Positions 16,234-26,128 of a stretch of DNA of 64,000 nucleotides are shown piece after piece. Numbering within the stretch: the first letter of the stretch is position 1; the number at the start of each line of letters is the position of its first letter. The stretch lies in contig JAICXB010000019.1 of NCBI GenBank assembly GCA_025980765.1, forward strand, positions 1-64,000. The letters run 5' to 3'. The stretch is from Terriglobales bacterium. Its GTDB lineage: Bacteria; Acidobacteriota; Terriglobia; Terriglobales; Acidobacteriaceae. The notes beneath the pieces are model-generated. The model saw only the letters and a list, made by a program, of their open reading frames with translations, searched no databases and was not told where the DNA came from. The position numbers were made by a program, and so were the translations under genes.

Positions 16234-17310
16234 GTGCCCAGCCAGCAGCAGATCAAGTGGTCGCAGCTTAAGGTTGGAATTACGGTGCTGGTGGCGGCCA
16301 TCACGCTGGCCGTGCTCATCTTTGCCATGAGCGGGACGGTCAGTCCGTTCAGCCACAAAATTGTTCTTCGCGCCTATTTTGAAAATGCTGCGGGCCTGGT
16401 GAAGGGCGCGCCGGTGCGCCTCTCCGGCGTGGACATCGGCAATGTGGACTCGGTGCGCATCGCGCACGGCGGCAATCCCAGGACCCCAGTAGAAGTAAGG
16501 ATGAAGGTCTCAAAGCATGGCGCTGCCGATGTGCACACCGACTCTCGCGCAACGCTGGCCACCGCCGGCGTACTCGGGGCCACGTTCGTGGACATCGACA
16601 GCTCCACTGCAAAAGGTCCACAGGCGCATGATGGCGACGTGCTGCCAACCACAGAAACGCCGGAGATCCAGGACGTCATCAAGTCCAGCCAGGGCACGCT
16701 GGACAAGCTGAACGTGATTCTCGGGCGGGTGGACGATATCGTCTCGTCGATCCAAAATGGGAAGGGCTCGGTTGGTAAGATCATCAACGATCCCGAGCTC
16801 TACAACCGGGCGAACGCCACCGTCGCGGAGTTGCAGCGCCTGGCGGATCAAATCACTTCCGGCAAGGGCAGCATCGGCAAATTGCTCTACAACGACGAAC
16901 TCTACAACAAGATCAACGATTCGGTTTCGAAGCTGAACTCGATGGTCGACGAGATCAATCAGGGCAAGGGTACGGCGGGCAAGCTCATCAAGGATCCCGC
17001 GCTTTACAACAACCTGAATGAAGCAACCGCGAAGCTGAACGAGTTACTTTCTGACGTCAACGCCGGGCGCGGCACCCTGGGCAAAATCGCAAAAGATCAG
17101 GAGTACGCGAAGAAGATCGACCGCATTACCAGCAATGTGGATCAATTGACGACCCAGTTGGCGGCCGGAGAAGGCAGCGCGGGAAAGCTCTTCAAAGATC
17201 CGTCGCTTTACAACAATGCGGACCAAATGCTGGTGGAAACCCGCAATCTGGTAAAGGCCATTCGCGAAAACCCCAAGAAGTACCTGACCATCCACTTCAA
17301 GGTGTTCTAA
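16234..17310 (+). CDS. MCE/MlaD-family lipid-transport protein with tandem GKGS repeats
   Basis: The protein has an N-terminal membrane anchor (VGITVLVAAITLAVLIFAM, about 14-32) and an MCE domain (about 38-130, VLRAYFENAAGLVKGAPVRL and GVDIGNVDSVRI). The rest is at least five ~42-residue repeats, each with a G(K/R/E)G(S/T)xGK(I/L) turn followed by DPxLYN and a helix. MCE proteins form hexameric rings or tubes that move phospholipids between the membranes. The helical repeats probably build a tube or needle. The start is a GTG at 16234. No MlaE permease or MlaF ATPase lies nearby, so the partners are elsewhere. Confidence 0.9.
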   Translation: MPSQQQIKWSQLKVGITVLVAAITLAVLIFAMSGTVSPFSHKIVLRAYFENAAGLVKGAPVRLSGVDIGNVDSVRIAHGGNPRTPVEVRMKVSKHGAADVHTDSRATLATAGVLGATFVDIDSSTAKGPQAHDGDVLPTTETPEIQDVIKSSQGTLDKLNVILGRVDDIVSSIQNGKGSVGKIINDPELYNRANATVAELQRLADQITSGKGSIGKLLYNDELYNKINDSVSKLNSMVDEINQGKGTAGKLIKDPALYNNLNEATAKLNELLSDVNAGRGTLGKIAKDQEYAKKIDRITSNVDQLTTQLAAGEGSAGKLFKDPSLYNNADQMLVETRNLVKAIRENPKKYLTIHFKVF

Positions 17311-17313
17311 AAG

Positions 17314-17460
17314 AAGCTGCTGAGCTGCTAGCTTCTGAGCTGCTAAGTCCCTTATTCTCGAAACACCGCACGAACCCGCAAATACGAGCAGTATCCCCAC
17401 ACAGTGTCTATAAAGAGTCGCTGGGCTCAGAAGCTTAGCAGCTCAGCAGCTTAGGAGCTG
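17314..17460. repeat. Inverted repeat, GCTGAGCTGCTAGC family
   Basis: The left arm AAGCTGCTGAGCTGCTAGC and TTCTGAGC is mirrored by GCTCAGAAGCTTAGCAGCTCAGCAGCTT on the right. The element lies exactly between the converging MCE and gyrA stops. Confidence 0.75.
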
Positions 17461-17462
17461 GG

Positions 17463-20078
17463 TTACTGCAGCAAACTCCCGTTCCCGTTTTCATTCTTCT
17501 CTTCCTGCGGGATCACCACCGCCGCAGCTACGCGGTCGCCACCATCCAGATGCAGCAGGCGCACGCCCTGGGTGGAGCGTCCGGCTTCGCGAATCTGGCT
17601 GGTGTTGATGCGGATGATCTTCCCATATTGGGAGATGATCATACACTCGGAGTCTTCATCCACCTGCATGATGGCCGATACTTTGCCGTTGCGCTCGGTG
17701 GTTTTCACATTGATCACGCCCTTGCCTCCGCGCGATTGCAGGCGATATTCCTCGGCGTCGGTGCGTTTGCCATAACCGTTTTCGGTGACAGAAAGGATGA
17801 GAGACGGCATCTCCTCTTCACCTTCGCCGTCGGCTTTCTTTTTGCCATTCGTTTTCTTGGTTCCCTGAGGATCGGTAATGGCCATTCCGACGATGTAGTC
17901 TTTGTCGCGGAGTTCCATGCCGCGTACGCCGTAAGCAGGACGCCCCATCGAGCGCACATCCGCCTCGGGAAAGCGGATAGCAAGACCGTTGTGGGAGGCG
18001 ATGAAGATGATCTTCTGCCCATCGGTGATGCGGGCCGCAACCAGCTCATCGTCCGATTCAATGCCAATCGCGATAATGCCGCGTGACATCACGTTGCAGA
18101 AATCTTTGAGCGGAGTCTTCTTCACCGTGCCTTTGCGAGTGACGAAAAGCACGTATTTGTTCTCTTCTTCCAGATTGCGAACGTTGAGAATGGCGCGCAC
18201 GGTTTCACCCGGCTGCAGCGAGATCAGGTTCGCGATGGCTTTCCCCTTGCCGGCGGGTCCCACATCGGGAATTTCGTACACCTTCAGCCAGTACACGCGT
18301 CCGGCGCTGGTGAAGACCAGCAGATAGGCATGCGTGGACGCGATGATCAACTGCTCGACAAAATCTTCCTCGCGCGTGCTCATTCCCTTGCGCCCAGTGC
18401 CGCCGCGGCGTTGCTGGCGATAAATCGAGATGTTGGTGCGCTTCAGGTACCCGGAATGGGAAATCGTGACCGCGACCTGCTCGTCGGCCACCAGGTCCTC
18501 AAGGGTCAGCTCGACGCCTTCATCCTGGATTACGGTGCGGCGCTCGTCGCCGTATTCCTTCTTGATCTCCTCGAGTTCTTTCACGATTACGTTTCGCAGC
18601 TTCTTCTCCGAAGCGAGAATGCTCTCGTACTCGGCGATGCGCTCGCGAATTTCGCTCAGCTCCGCGAAGATCTCTTCGGTTGACATCCTGGTCAAACGAT
18701 AGAGCTGCAGATCGAGAATTGCGTCAGCCTGCCGGCTGCTGAGTTTTCCGGTGGAATGAATGAGCTTGTCGGTGACTTTGAAATTCGCCGCCAGCAGGGC
18801 CTCACGCGCTTCGGTGCGCGAAGCCGAGCCGCGGATCAGCTTGATCACCTGATCGAGATTGTCCAGCGCGATTTTGTAGCCTTCGAGGATGTGCTCGCGT
18901 TCGCGCGCGCGCGCCAGTAGGTATGCGGTGCGGCGCCGCACCACATCGACGCGATGGTCGATGAAATGCTGAATCGCGGGAATCAGTCCCAGCTCGCGCG
19001 GCTGCCCGTTGACCACCGCGAGGAAAATCATGCTGAAGCTTTCCTGCATCGAGGTGTGCTTGTAGAGCTGGTTGAGCACGATTTGCTGCTCGGCCCCGCG
19101 CTTCAACTCGATCACGATGCGCATCCCGTCGCGATCGGACTCGTCGCGCACGTCGGAGATGTCGTCGATGATCTTATCGTTCACCAGGTCGGCGATGCGC
19201 TCGATGAGCTTCGCTTTGTTCACCTGGTAAGGAATTTCAGTGACGATGATCGCCTGCCGCCCCTGCGTGAGGTTCTCAATCGCCGCTTTGGCGCGCATCA
19301 TGAAGCGGCCGCGCCCGTTGCTGTATGCCTGCTCGATGCCGCTGCGCCCGTAGATGAAGCCGCCGGTGGGGAAGTCGGGGCCTTTGACGATTTTGAGAAT
19401 GTCTTTGAGGCCGGTTTGGGGAGCGTCGATCAGCGTGATCGTTGCATCTACGACTTCGGTCAGATTGTGTGGCGGGATGTTCGTCGCCATACCAACGGCA
19501 ATTCCGCTCGAGCCGTTGATGAGCAGATTGGGAATGCGCGTCGGGAGAACTGTCGGCTCCGTGGTTGACTCGTCGTAGTTCGGCGCGAAATCGACGGTTT
19601 CTTTATCGATGTCGGCGAGCAGCTCTTCCGCGATCTTTTCGAGGCGGCACTCGGTGTACCGCATCGCCGCCGGAGGATCATTATCCACGGAACCGAAGTT
19701 TCCTTGTCCATCGACCAGCGGATAGCGCAGCGAGAAATCCTGAGCCAGGCGCACCAGCGTGTCATAGATAGCGCTGTCACCATGCGGGTGATACACGCCC
19801 ATCGCCTGTCCTACAACCTTGGCGCACTTCGTGTACTTTTTGTTGTGCTGCAACCCCATTTCGTTCATGGTGTAGAGCACACGGCGATGCACGGGCTTGA
19901 GCCCATCGCGTACATCGGGCAGCGCGCGGCCAATGATCACCGACATGGAATAGTCGAGATACGAGCGGCGCATCTCCTCTTCCACGTTGATGGGGACAAT
20001 GTTGGCGGCGCCCGGACCCTGCGGCGGCTCTCCACCCGGGGGAGTTAATGGGAGTTGTGGATTCTGATCGTCGGCCAT
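17463..20078 (-). CDS. gyrA: DNA gyrase subunit A
   Basis: GyrA is the breakage-reunion subunit of gyrase, which introduces negative supercoils. The 871 residues include the winged-helix active site with catalytic Tyr in [10 protein letters not shown]. The quinolone region is [18 protein letters not shown], keeping the Ser and Asp equivalent to E. coli Ser83 and Asp87, so no classical resistance change is present. A coiled-coil tower and C-terminal beta-pinwheel follow. The GyrA box reads QRRGGTG, and its presence favours gyrase over topoisomerase IV. A Lys/Glu-rich insert (about residues 750-775) interrupts the pinwheel. The N terminus has a Pro-rich extension of about 30 residues. It is divergent from mnmE. 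Confidence 0.96.
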   Translation of the reverse strand: MADDQNPQLPLTPPGGEPPQGPGAANIVPINVEEEMRRSYLDYSMSVIIGRALPDVRDGLKPVHRRVLYTMNEMGLQHNKKYTKCAKVVGQAMGVYHPHGDSAIYDTLVRLAQDFSLRYPLVDGQGNFGSVDNDPPAAMRYTECRLEKIAEELLADIDKETVDFAPNYDESTTEPTVLPTRIPNLLINGSSGIAVGMATNIPPHNLTEVVDATITLIDAPQTGLKDILKIVKGPDFPTGGFIYGRSGIEQAYSNGRGRFMMRAKAAIENLTQGRQAIIVTEIPYQVNKAKLIERIADLVNDKIIDDISDVRDESDRDGMRIVIELKRGAEQQIVLNQLYKHTSMQESFSMIFLAVVNGQPRELGLIPAIQHFIDHRVDVVRRRTAYLLARAREREHILEGYKIALDNLDQVIKLIRGSASRTEAREALLAANFKVTDKLIHSTGKLSSRQADAILDLQLYRLTRMSTEEIFAELSEIRERIAEYESILASEKKLRNVIVKELEEIKKEYGDERRTVIQDEGVELTLEDLVADEQVAVTISHSGYLKRTNISIYRQQRRGGTGRKGMSTREEDFVEQLIIASTHAYLLVFTSAGRVYWLKVYEIPDVGPAGKGKAIANLISLQPGETVRAILNVRNLEEENKYVLFVTRKGTVKKTPLKDFCNVMSRGIIAIGIESDDELVAARITDGQKIIFIASHNGLAIRFPEADVRSMGRPAYGVRGMELRDKDYIVGMAITDPQGTKKTNGKKKADGEGEEEMPSLILSVTENGYGKRTDAEEYRLQSRGGKGVINVKTTERNGKVSAIMQVDEDSECMIISQYGKIIRINTSQIREAGRSTQGVRLLHLDGGDRVAAAVVIPQEEKNENGNGSLLQ

Positions 20079-20082
20079 TCGA

Positions 20083-20459
20083 TAGCTGCTGGCTACTGGC
20101 TGCTTCTAGCAAACTCGGTAGAGCACGGCTTCAGAGCGTGCGTCCAGCTTCCTTCCTCTTAGGTTATGGAGCCTCGAAGCTGCGCCGCTCCGAAGCTGAA
20201 TTTCGCGCATAGGACCCCGGAGCCGGGCAGATCGCCCGAAGCCCTGCTTTATCGATGTAAGCTATTGTTTTCTCAGGATGTTAGCTGCCCGTACGGCTAT
20301 TCAGATTATAGCATGATAGAGAGGTTTTCCCAGGGGCTATTCATAACCACAAGCTTGCAAAAATATCTCTCCAAATCCAGTCGCAATAAAATCCTTTTCT
20401 CCCCGGTCACACTATGATTGCCATTCGCAAACCAGGAGCTAGCAGCTAGAAGCTACCAA
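20083..20459. other. gyrA/mnmE divergent intergenic region with AGCTGCTAGC repeats
   Basis: The 386-base gap has GCTGCTGGCTACTGGC-type repeats next to the gyrA start and complementary GAGCTAGCAGCTAGAAGC repeats just before mnmE, with CTCGAAGCTGCGCCGC between. The middle (about 20255-20400) is A+T-richer and must carry both divergent promoters, but no confident -35/-10 pair was found. Confidence 0.5.
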
Positions 20460-20464
20460 CCTCC

Positions 20465-21832
20465 ATGCATCTCGATGACACCATCGTCGCCATCTCTACC
20501 GCTCCGGGACGCGGGGGAATTGGCGTAGTGCGCTTGAGTGGCAGCGAAGCGCGCGAAATCGTCGAACCGCTGCTGCGCCTGAAGCGGACACTCGAGGCCG
20601 GGCGCGCAGTTTTTGGTGAGCTGCTCGATTTCAAATCGGGAGAACGCATTGACGAAGTTGTGGTCACGTTTTTCGAAAAGCCACATTCCTATACCACGGA
20701 AGATGTGATTGAGATTTCGGCGCACGGATCTCCCGTGGTGCTCGAATATGTAGTCGAGCAGGCGCTCGCGCGTGGCGCCCGACTGGCCGAACCGGGCGAA
20801 TTCACGATGCGCGGTTTTCTCCACGGCCGCATCGATCTCACCCAGGCGGAAGCAGTTCGCGATCTGATCGAATCGCAGACCCTCTTCCAGGCCAAGGTCG
20901 CCGCACAACAACTGGAGGGCGCGCTCTCTCTTCGGATTCGTCCGGCAAAAGAACAACTGGTCAATCTGATCGCGTTGCTCGAGGCCGGGATTGATTTTGC
21001 GGAAGACGATGTTGCCGTTGTTCCCGACGATCGGATTCTTGCTGCGATACAGGAAGTCCGTGCGCCGCTCAAGAAACTGGCGCAGTCCTTCGCCTATGGC
21101 AGGGTTGTGCACGAGGGACTGACGCTGGCCATCGTCGGTCGTCCCAATGTGGGAAAATCCAGCCTGTTTAACCGCTTGATTGAGCGTGATCGCGCCATCG
21201 TAACTGCCATTCCCGGCACCACTCGCGACCTGGTGACTGAAACTGTGTCTCTCGCCGGCATACCCATTCGCCTTATCGACACCGCCGGTATCCGCAGCGC
21301 AGGCGATGAAGCCGAAGAGATTGGCATCCGAAAATCCTATGAAGCTCTGGCCGACGCCGACCTGGTACTCGTAGTCACTGACCATACTTTTGCGCAGCAC
21401 GCGGATGAAGACCGCGTTTTATGTGAGGCCAGCGCCGGCAGAAAACGAATTCTCGTGCGCAACAAAGCTGACCTTAACACTCACGGAACGATCTCCGCAT
21501 TGCCGCATTGCGATGTGTCGCCGTCGGTTTTCACTTCCGCGCTCTCAGGAAGCGGCGTCGAAGAACTCCGAGCGAGGATTGTCGAGGAAGTGGGAGGAGG
21601 CGCCGGTGCGCCAGAGAGCGGACTGCTCACCAACATTCGTCATCGCAAGCTGATCGACGATTCCCTCAGCGCGCTTTCCGCTGCGGAACAGGCAGTGCAG
21701 GACCGCATTCCCCACGAGATGCTGCTCATGGACCTCTACAATGCGCTTCGTCCCATCGATGCCATCACTGGGGAAACCACAACCGATGACATTCTGAATT
21801 TGATTTTCAGCAGATTCTGTATCGGAAAGTAG
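20465..21832 (+). CDS. mnmE: tRNA modification GTPase MnmE (TrmE)
   Basis: MnmE with MnmG installs the 5-aminomethyl/carboxymethylaminomethyl group on the wobble uridine of certain tRNAs. The 455 residues show the N-terminal tetrahydrofolate-binding domain (DDTIVAISTAPGRGGIGVVR, GEFTMRGFLHGRIDLTQAEA). An inserted G domain has GRPNVGKSSLFN, PGTTRDLVTE, DTAGIR and NKAD. The C-terminal FCIGK carries the essential Cys. mnmG, often adjacent, is not in this window. Confidence 0.97.
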   Translation: MHLDDTIVAISTAPGRGGIGVVRLSGSEAREIVEPLLRLKRTLEAGRAVFGELLDFKSGERIDEVVVTFFEKPHSYTTEDVIEISAHGSPVVLEYVVEQALARGARLAEPGEFTMRGFLHGRIDLTQAEAVRDLIESQTLFQAKVAAQQLEGALSLRIRPAKEQLVNLIALLEAGIDFAEDDVAVVPDDRILAAIQEVRAPLKKLAQSFAYGRVVHEGLTLAIVGRPNVGKSSLFNRLIERDRAIVTAIPGTTRDLVTETVSLAGIPIRLIDTAGIRSAGDEAEEIGIRKSYEALADADLVLVVTDHTFAQHADEDRVLCEASAGRKRILVRNKADLNTHGTISALPHCDVSPSVFTSALSGSGVEELRARIVEEVGGGAGAPESGLLTNIRHRKLIDDSLSALSAAEQAVQDRIPHEMLLMDLYNALRPIDAITGETTTDDILNLIFSRFCIGK

Positions 21833-21918
21833 TTGCCCTGCGTGCGACGAAGTAAAGCTTTTGGTTTTGTCGGCGGCGAGCAGCTAGTAAGATATTCTGT
21901 TCGCCCATCAGGTTTGTC

Positions 21919-23736
21919 TTGGCAACTCCTTCCGAAGCTCGCCTTCATAGCGCTGACGCCGCTGAGTCGGCGCAACTCCCCAATTCGCGGGCGAAATTTG
22001 GTGTGTGGCCCGGTGGGCTGGGGCATACCGCTCCCAAATTTTCTGCGAACAACGCCCCGGTTTCTCGCGCACGCTTCAATCGGGCTCTGATCCTGAGCGT
22101 GGCGGCTCCGTTTTTGCTGATGACCGCTGTAGTCGCAGTGCTGCTGTGGTCGATCCGCGATCTGCAGGCAGGGCGCTTCACCTGGCAAGTTGGAGTGCTG
22201 CTCACGCTGATGGTGGCGGTGAGCGTCGCCATTCTTGCCACCTTCGAGCTGGTCTCGTTGTCTAGAACCTACCAGCGCTCGCTGTCGCGCTCCGACGCTC
22301 TCTCCGGCGAGCTCGGGCGTCGCGAAGCCCATTTCCGGAATTTGGCGGAGGCCATTCCCCAAATGGTCTGGACCTGCGCTCCAGACGGTTCTCCCGAGTA
22401 CTTCAACCAACGCTGGCATGAATATGCCGGCGGCGTGCAATCAGCAAATCAGCCTTGGCTGGAACGCGTTCACGTTGAAGACGAAGCCGGTGTGCGTCAG
22501 AACTGGGAAGCCTGCATTGCATCCGGCAAAGCATTCACAGCCGAGCTTCGCCTGCGCAGTGTGGCGGCAAATTATCGCTGGCATCTCGCCAGGGCCCTGC
22601 CGCTGCGCAATGAGAGTGGCGAAATCGTGCGCTGGCTGGGAACATTCACCGATATCGATGACCAGAAGCGCGCAGAGGAAGCCCTCCTCCGCCTGGCATC
22701 AATCGTTGAGACCTCTGACGATGCGATCTACAGCAAAGATCTGCAAGGAGTGGTGACTAGTTGGAACTCCAGTGCTGAACGCATGTACGGATATACGGCC
22801 GAGGAGATCGTTGGCCAATCAGTCTCCGCTCTTTCGCCTCCGGAGAAACTCGAGGAAATGGAGGAAATGCTGAGCCGTGTGCGCCGCGGAGAGCTGGTCG
22901 AGCACTGCGAAACGGTACACCTGCGCAAAGACGGCAAGCCGCTGGAAGTCTCACTGGCGATTTCTCCGATTCGCACCGCAAGCGGCCTGATCACCGGGGC
23001 ATCGACCATCGCACGGGATGTGACCGAGCGCAATCGGGCCGCCGACGCATTACGCAAGACGGAAAAGCTCGCCGCCACCGGACGACTCGCAGGCACGATG
23101 GCGCACGAGATCAACAATCCGCTCGAGGCGGTCACGCACCTGATTTACCTGCTGCAGCACAATGCCTCTCTCGACCCTGAAGCGCGCGAGTACGCTCAAC
23201 TCGCGGCCGACGAAGTGAATCGCATCGGACACATCGCCAAGCAGGCGCTGGGATTTTATCGCGAGGCTGCGGCGCCGACGGAGGTAAACATCTCCGACTT
23301 GCTGCGCGATGTTGTGCAACTCTATGCCGCCGGCGCGCAGAACAAGACTGTGAAGCTCGCGGCGGAGCTCGAAAGCGAGGCGACGGTGCCCGCTTTTCCC
23401 GGAGAGATGCGGCAGGTCTTTTCCAATCTGATCGTCAATGCGGTGGACGCGGTGCCACGCGGCGGCACAGTAAAGGCGCGAGTGAAAGATGGTCGGAATT
23501 GGAGGACGCAGGCCCGCGGCATTCGTGTGCTGGTCGCCGACAATGGTCCCGGAATTCCCGCAGCCCTGCGCCACCGCATCTTCGAACCATTCTTCACCAC
23601 GAAAGGTGAGCGCGGGACCGGCGTGGGTTTGTGGGTTTCAGAAGGTGTAGTGCAGAAGCACAGCGGAAGCATTCGCTTGAAGAGTTCTACCGGGCGCTCG
23701 CACGGAACAACATTTTCGGTGTTCCTGCCGTATTAG
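21919..23736 (+). CDS. Membrane PAS-PAS sensor histidine kinase
   Basis: The protein has two membrane segments (about 55-76 and 87-109) with almost no periplasmic loop, then two PAS domains (about 130-245, FRNLAEAIPQMVW; and 255-370, DAIYSKDLQGVVTSW). A HisKA domain follows with the phospho-accepting His in TMAHEINNPLEAV (about residue 395). The HATPase_c domain has the N box NLIVNAVDAV, DNGPGIP and GTGVGLWVS. The first start is a TTG at 21919, and a GTG at 22003 would remove a poorly conserved 28-residue leader. The ligand is unknown. The gene ends 80 bases from the converging response regulator, the likely partner. Confidence 0.9.
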   Translation: MATPSEARLHSADAAESAQLPNSRAKFGVWPGGLGHTAPKFSANNAPVSRARFNRALILSVAAPFLLMTAVVAVLLWSIRDLQAGRFTWQVGVLLTLMVAVSVAILATFELVSLSRTYQRSLSRSDALSGELGRREAHFRNLAEAIPQMVWTCAPDGSPEYFNQRWHEYAGGVQSANQPWLERVHVEDEAGVRQNWEACIASGKAFTAELRLRSVAANYRWHLARALPLRNESGEIVRWLGTFTDIDDQKRAEEALLRLASIVETSDDAIYSKDLQGVVTSWNSSAERMYGYTAEEIVGQSVSALSPPEKLEEMEEMLSRVRRGELVEHCETVHLRKDGKPLEVSLAISPIRTASGLITGASTIARDVTERNRAADALRKTEKLAATGRLAGTMAHEINNPLEAVTHLIYLLQHNASLDPEAREYAQLAADEVNRIGHIAKQALGFYREAAAPTEVNISDLLRDVVQLYAAGAQNKTVKLAAELESEATVPAFPGEMRQVFSNLIVNAVDAVPRGGTVKARVKDGRNWRTQARGIRVLVADNGPGIPAALRHRIFEPFFTTKGERGTGVGLWVSEGVVQKHSGSIRLKSSTGRSHGTTFSVFLPY

Positions 23737-23816
23737 ATCTCCATGTGGCGCAGCTGCTCTCGGCTGTGACTCGCTCCATCCACATAGGCGAGGGCGCCGT
23801 ACCGCACTTTGGAGAC

Positions 23817-24602
23817 TTACGCTGCCGCCCGTTCTGAGAGATACGCATCCACCGAACGCTGCATGGCGTCCTGCACGCGATCGTTGAACATTCTCAAATC
23901 GGGAACAAGATTGCTCACGTCCATCGCGAGCAGATTCTCCTGCACAACTTCGTAGACGATTCGTTCAAAGGCGCGAAACTCGTGGAAGATTTCCGCCACG
24001 GTGCTTCCCTGCGTCCGTCGTAAGCGCCCATGCTCTGTGGCGCATGCAAGTGTCTGAGGTTCAGTTTGCAAGCACATGGCATCTGCTATGCCATTTACGA
24101 GCTCTGGAAAACCGAGCGCGACATCCGCCCCCGACGTTTTGCCAACGGCGTCCAGCGTGCGCTTCACGATTTCCTCGTGATGATCGCGCAAAAGATCTGC
24201 CACGCGCTTCATCGGCATGGGTGTATGCGGCTTGCGCTCGAGCAGTTTGCGTTCGATGGTTTCCACTAACTGCTGAATTTGCGTTGGCTTCACCAGATAA
24301 TCGTCTACCTGGCTGCGAATCGCCTGCAACGCGGTTTCGAAACCGGGATAGCCGGTGAGGATCAATGTCAGGCATTCGGGCTGCGTGCGCCGCATTGCGC
24401 TGACCACGGTAAATCCGTCTCCGGGCGCGCCAATGTTCAGGTCAGAAATCAAAACGTCGAACTTATGCGCGTGAATCGCGGCGAGCGCTTCAGAAACTGA
24501 AGAAGCGGCCAGGACGTCGTGCCCGTGCATGCGCAAAATTTGCGGGAGCGTGAGCCGTATGTTGGGCTCGTCGTCGACGAAGAGCATACGTAATGGAGAC
24601 AT
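23817..24602 (-). CDS. Response regulator with C-terminal RsbRD-N-like domain
   Basis: The receiver domain (about 1-125) begins MLFVDDEPNIRLTL, has phospho-accepting Asp54 in DVLISDLNIG, and ends with the conserved Lys in DDYLVKP. The C-terminal ~120 residues (LLRDHHEEIVKRTLDAVG onwards, helical) resemble the RsbT co-antagonist RsbRD N-terminal type. They carry no DNA-binding motif, so output is probably by protein contact. The ATG at 24602 directly precedes the receiver, and the frame is open to 24665. It faces the PAS kinase gene, and pairing is inferred from this position. Confidence 0.85.
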   Translation of the reverse strand: MSPLRMLFVDDEPNIRLTLPQILRMHGHDVLAASSVSEALAAIHAHKFDVLISDLNIGAPGDGFTVVSAMRRTQPECLTLILTGYPGFETALQAIRSQVDDYLVKPTQIQQLVETIERKLLERKPHTPMPMKRVADLLRDHHEEIVKRTLDAVGKTSGADVALGFPELVNGIADAMCLQTEPQTLACATEHGRLRRTQGSTVAEIFHEFRAFERIVYEVVQENLLAMDVSNLVPDLRMFNDRVQDAMQRSVDAYLSERAAA

Positions 24603-24686
24603 AGCGCGGCTGCGGGGAAGAGACGAACTTTGCACATCCGGCCAGAGTGAGTGTCCGCTCTTCACCCGAAATAGATGCAGGATTTG

Positions 24687-25367
24687 CTACTTGAGTACTA
24701 AGGTGATTGCGAGTTGGCCATTCAAATCATCGGGGTTGTCGCGACCGCGAAGAAAGCTGAGCTCGCGATCTTTCCCCACTCCGGTAGGGTCGAAGAGCCG
24801 CAATTCGTTGATCATGAACATCTTGTTACCGGTGGGAGCGATGTATTCGTCCCAATTCAATCCAACCAGCAGATACGCGTGGTTGTGCCACAACAGCATC
24901 AGCGGCATATGTTGGCGCACTGAAACAATCAGCGGATCGGCTTGGGTGGGAGCGCCGGGAGTGAATTGCGCCTGCAATGAAAACTTCTGGCCGTCCGGCA
25001 AGATGTAATCGTGACTGATGGACTGCGCCAGTTGATTAACATCACCGGGCTCATCGAGGCACAGAGACCCTCCATAGAGCCGGTCCACCAAATATTGCTG
25101 ATTGAGGCGGACTCCCTGGGTACGCGCCATGTCTACCACCCCGGCCGCCCATCCCCAGTTGCCGCAGTCGCGGTCGGCGGGGCCTAGCTTGCTGCTGTCG
25201 AAGCTGGCGCTTTGTTTGTGCAGCACCCAGCCGGGAGGTGGCTGAGGCTTACCGCCGCCAAACAGACCAAACAGGCTCGCATTGAGCGGCATTGCGGGAA
25301 GCTTTGCTGATGACCGTAAAGGAAGACACGCGATTGCAAGCAGAAGAAGAATCGCGTTTCGCAGCAT
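24687..25367 (-). CDS. Exported papain-like cysteine-peptidase-like protein
   Basis: The 226-residue protein has a signal peptide (LRNAILLLLAIACLPLRSSA). A candidate Cys nucleophile sits at the start of a helix (DCGNWGWAAGVVDM, Cys68), and a His lies on a beta strand (LLWHNHAYLLVGLNWDEY, His161/163) followed by a polar Asn-Trp-Asp. The order Cys, His, Asn/Asp is that of papain-fold peptidases (C1/C39-like). The family was not recognised at sequence level, so activity is inference. The ATG at 25367 was chosen because the signal peptide begins there. Confidence 0.6.
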   Translation of the reverse strand: MLRNAILLLLAIACLPLRSSAKLPAMPLNASLFGLFGGGKPQPPPGWVLHKQSASFDSSKLGPADRDCGNWGWAAGVVDMARTQGVRLNQQYLVDRLYGGSLCLDEPGDVNQLAQSISHDYILPDGQKFSLQAQFTPGAPTQADPLIVSVRQHMPLMLLWHNHAYLLVGLNWDEYIAPTGNKMFMINELRLFDPTGVGKDRELSFLRGRDNPDDLNGQLAITLVLK

Positions 25368-25436
25368 GATCGCACTATAGCTCTTATCGTAGGGAGCGGC
25401 TATTGACGCAGCGGGTGCGAGCAAAAGCGCGACCTC

Positions 25437-26024
25437 CTATTTCTGCAGTACCAACATCGCCTGCCGAAAGAGCTGCTCGAAAGAGGCGCCCTTGGCGACA
25501 ACGGACACAGCCCGTTTCAGCGCCTGCTCCGCGGCGGGCCGCTGGTAACCGAGATTGACCAGTGCTGAAACCACGTCTTCATCCATTTGGCTCACGGCCG
25601 GGATGGCCGCCGAAGGAGCGAAGCTTTGTAGCTTGTCGCGCAGCTCCAGCACCATGCGCTCAGCAGTCTTTTTTCCCACTCCGGGAATCCGGGTCAGGGC
25701 GGTAAGATCATTGCCGCGCAATGCCGCAATCAGCGAATCCGCCGCCATGCCGCTGAGCGCCGTCATCGCCAGCTTCGGACCAATTCCGCTAACAGATATC
25801 AGCCGCTCGAACAGTTGTTTCTCGCCGGAGCGCAGAAAGCCATACAGCGCCAACGTGTCTTCCCGCACATGAGTGTGGATGTAAAGCTGGGTCTCAGCGC
25901 CTTCACCAGGTAAATCCGAGAACGTGGAGACGGTAATCGCAACCTGGTATCCCACGCCGGCAGCTTCGACAATGACGTGATCGGGAGACTTCTGCAGTAT
26001 GCGTCCGCGGAGATGAGCAATCAT
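25437..26024 (-). CDS. ruvA: Holliday junction DNA helicase subunit RuvA
   Basis: RuvA binds four-way junctions and loads the RuvB motor for branch migration. The 195 residues match the family length. They show the N-terminal OB fold (MIAHLRGRI, GVGYQVAITVSTF) and two helix-hairpin-helix motifs (ISVSGIGPKLAMTAL and RIPGVGKKTAERMVLEL). The C-terminal RuvB-binding domain begins near QMDEDVVSALVNLGY. The ATG at 26024 is six bases from a GATAAGC inverted repeat, which must lie in its 5' leader. ruvB and ruvC are not in this window. Confidence 0.95.
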   Translation of the reverse strand: MIAHLRGRILQKSPDHVIVEAAGVGYQVAITVSTFSDLPGEGAETQLYIHTHVREDTLALYGFLRSGEKQLFERLISVSGIGPKLAMTALSGMAADSLIAALRGNDLTALTRIPGVGKKTAERMVLELRDKLQSFAPSAAIPAVSQMDEDVVSALVNLGYQRPAAEQALKRAVSVVAKGASFEQLFRQAMLVLQK

Positions 26025-26029
26025 GGAGG

Positions 26030-26124
26030 AAGCAATAAGCGATAAGCAGTAAGCGATAAGCAAAAGCCGGCCCGGCATCGCGACCTGCTCTTGCTTATTG
26101 CCTATAGCTTATCGCTTATTGCTG
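26030..26124. repeat. Inverted repeat, AATAAGCGATAAGC family, upstream of ruvA
   Basis: Left repeats AGCAATAAGCGATAAGC and AGTAAGCGATAAGC face right repeats GCTTATTGCCTATAGC and TTATCGCTTATTGC, with a GC-rich centre. Together they form a ~95-base hairpin between two minus-strand genes. Confidence 0.8.
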
Positions 26125-26128
26125 TTTT

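Noticed and set aside
16741-17260. DNA tandem repeat in the MCE gene
   Set aside because: The periodicity is at protein level (about 42 residues) with diverged DNA, so it is a domain repeat, not a genomic repeat.
18954-19568. 204-residue open frame antisense to gyrA
   Set aside because: It lies wholly inside gyrA and its translation has the composition of a shadow frame, with no motif.
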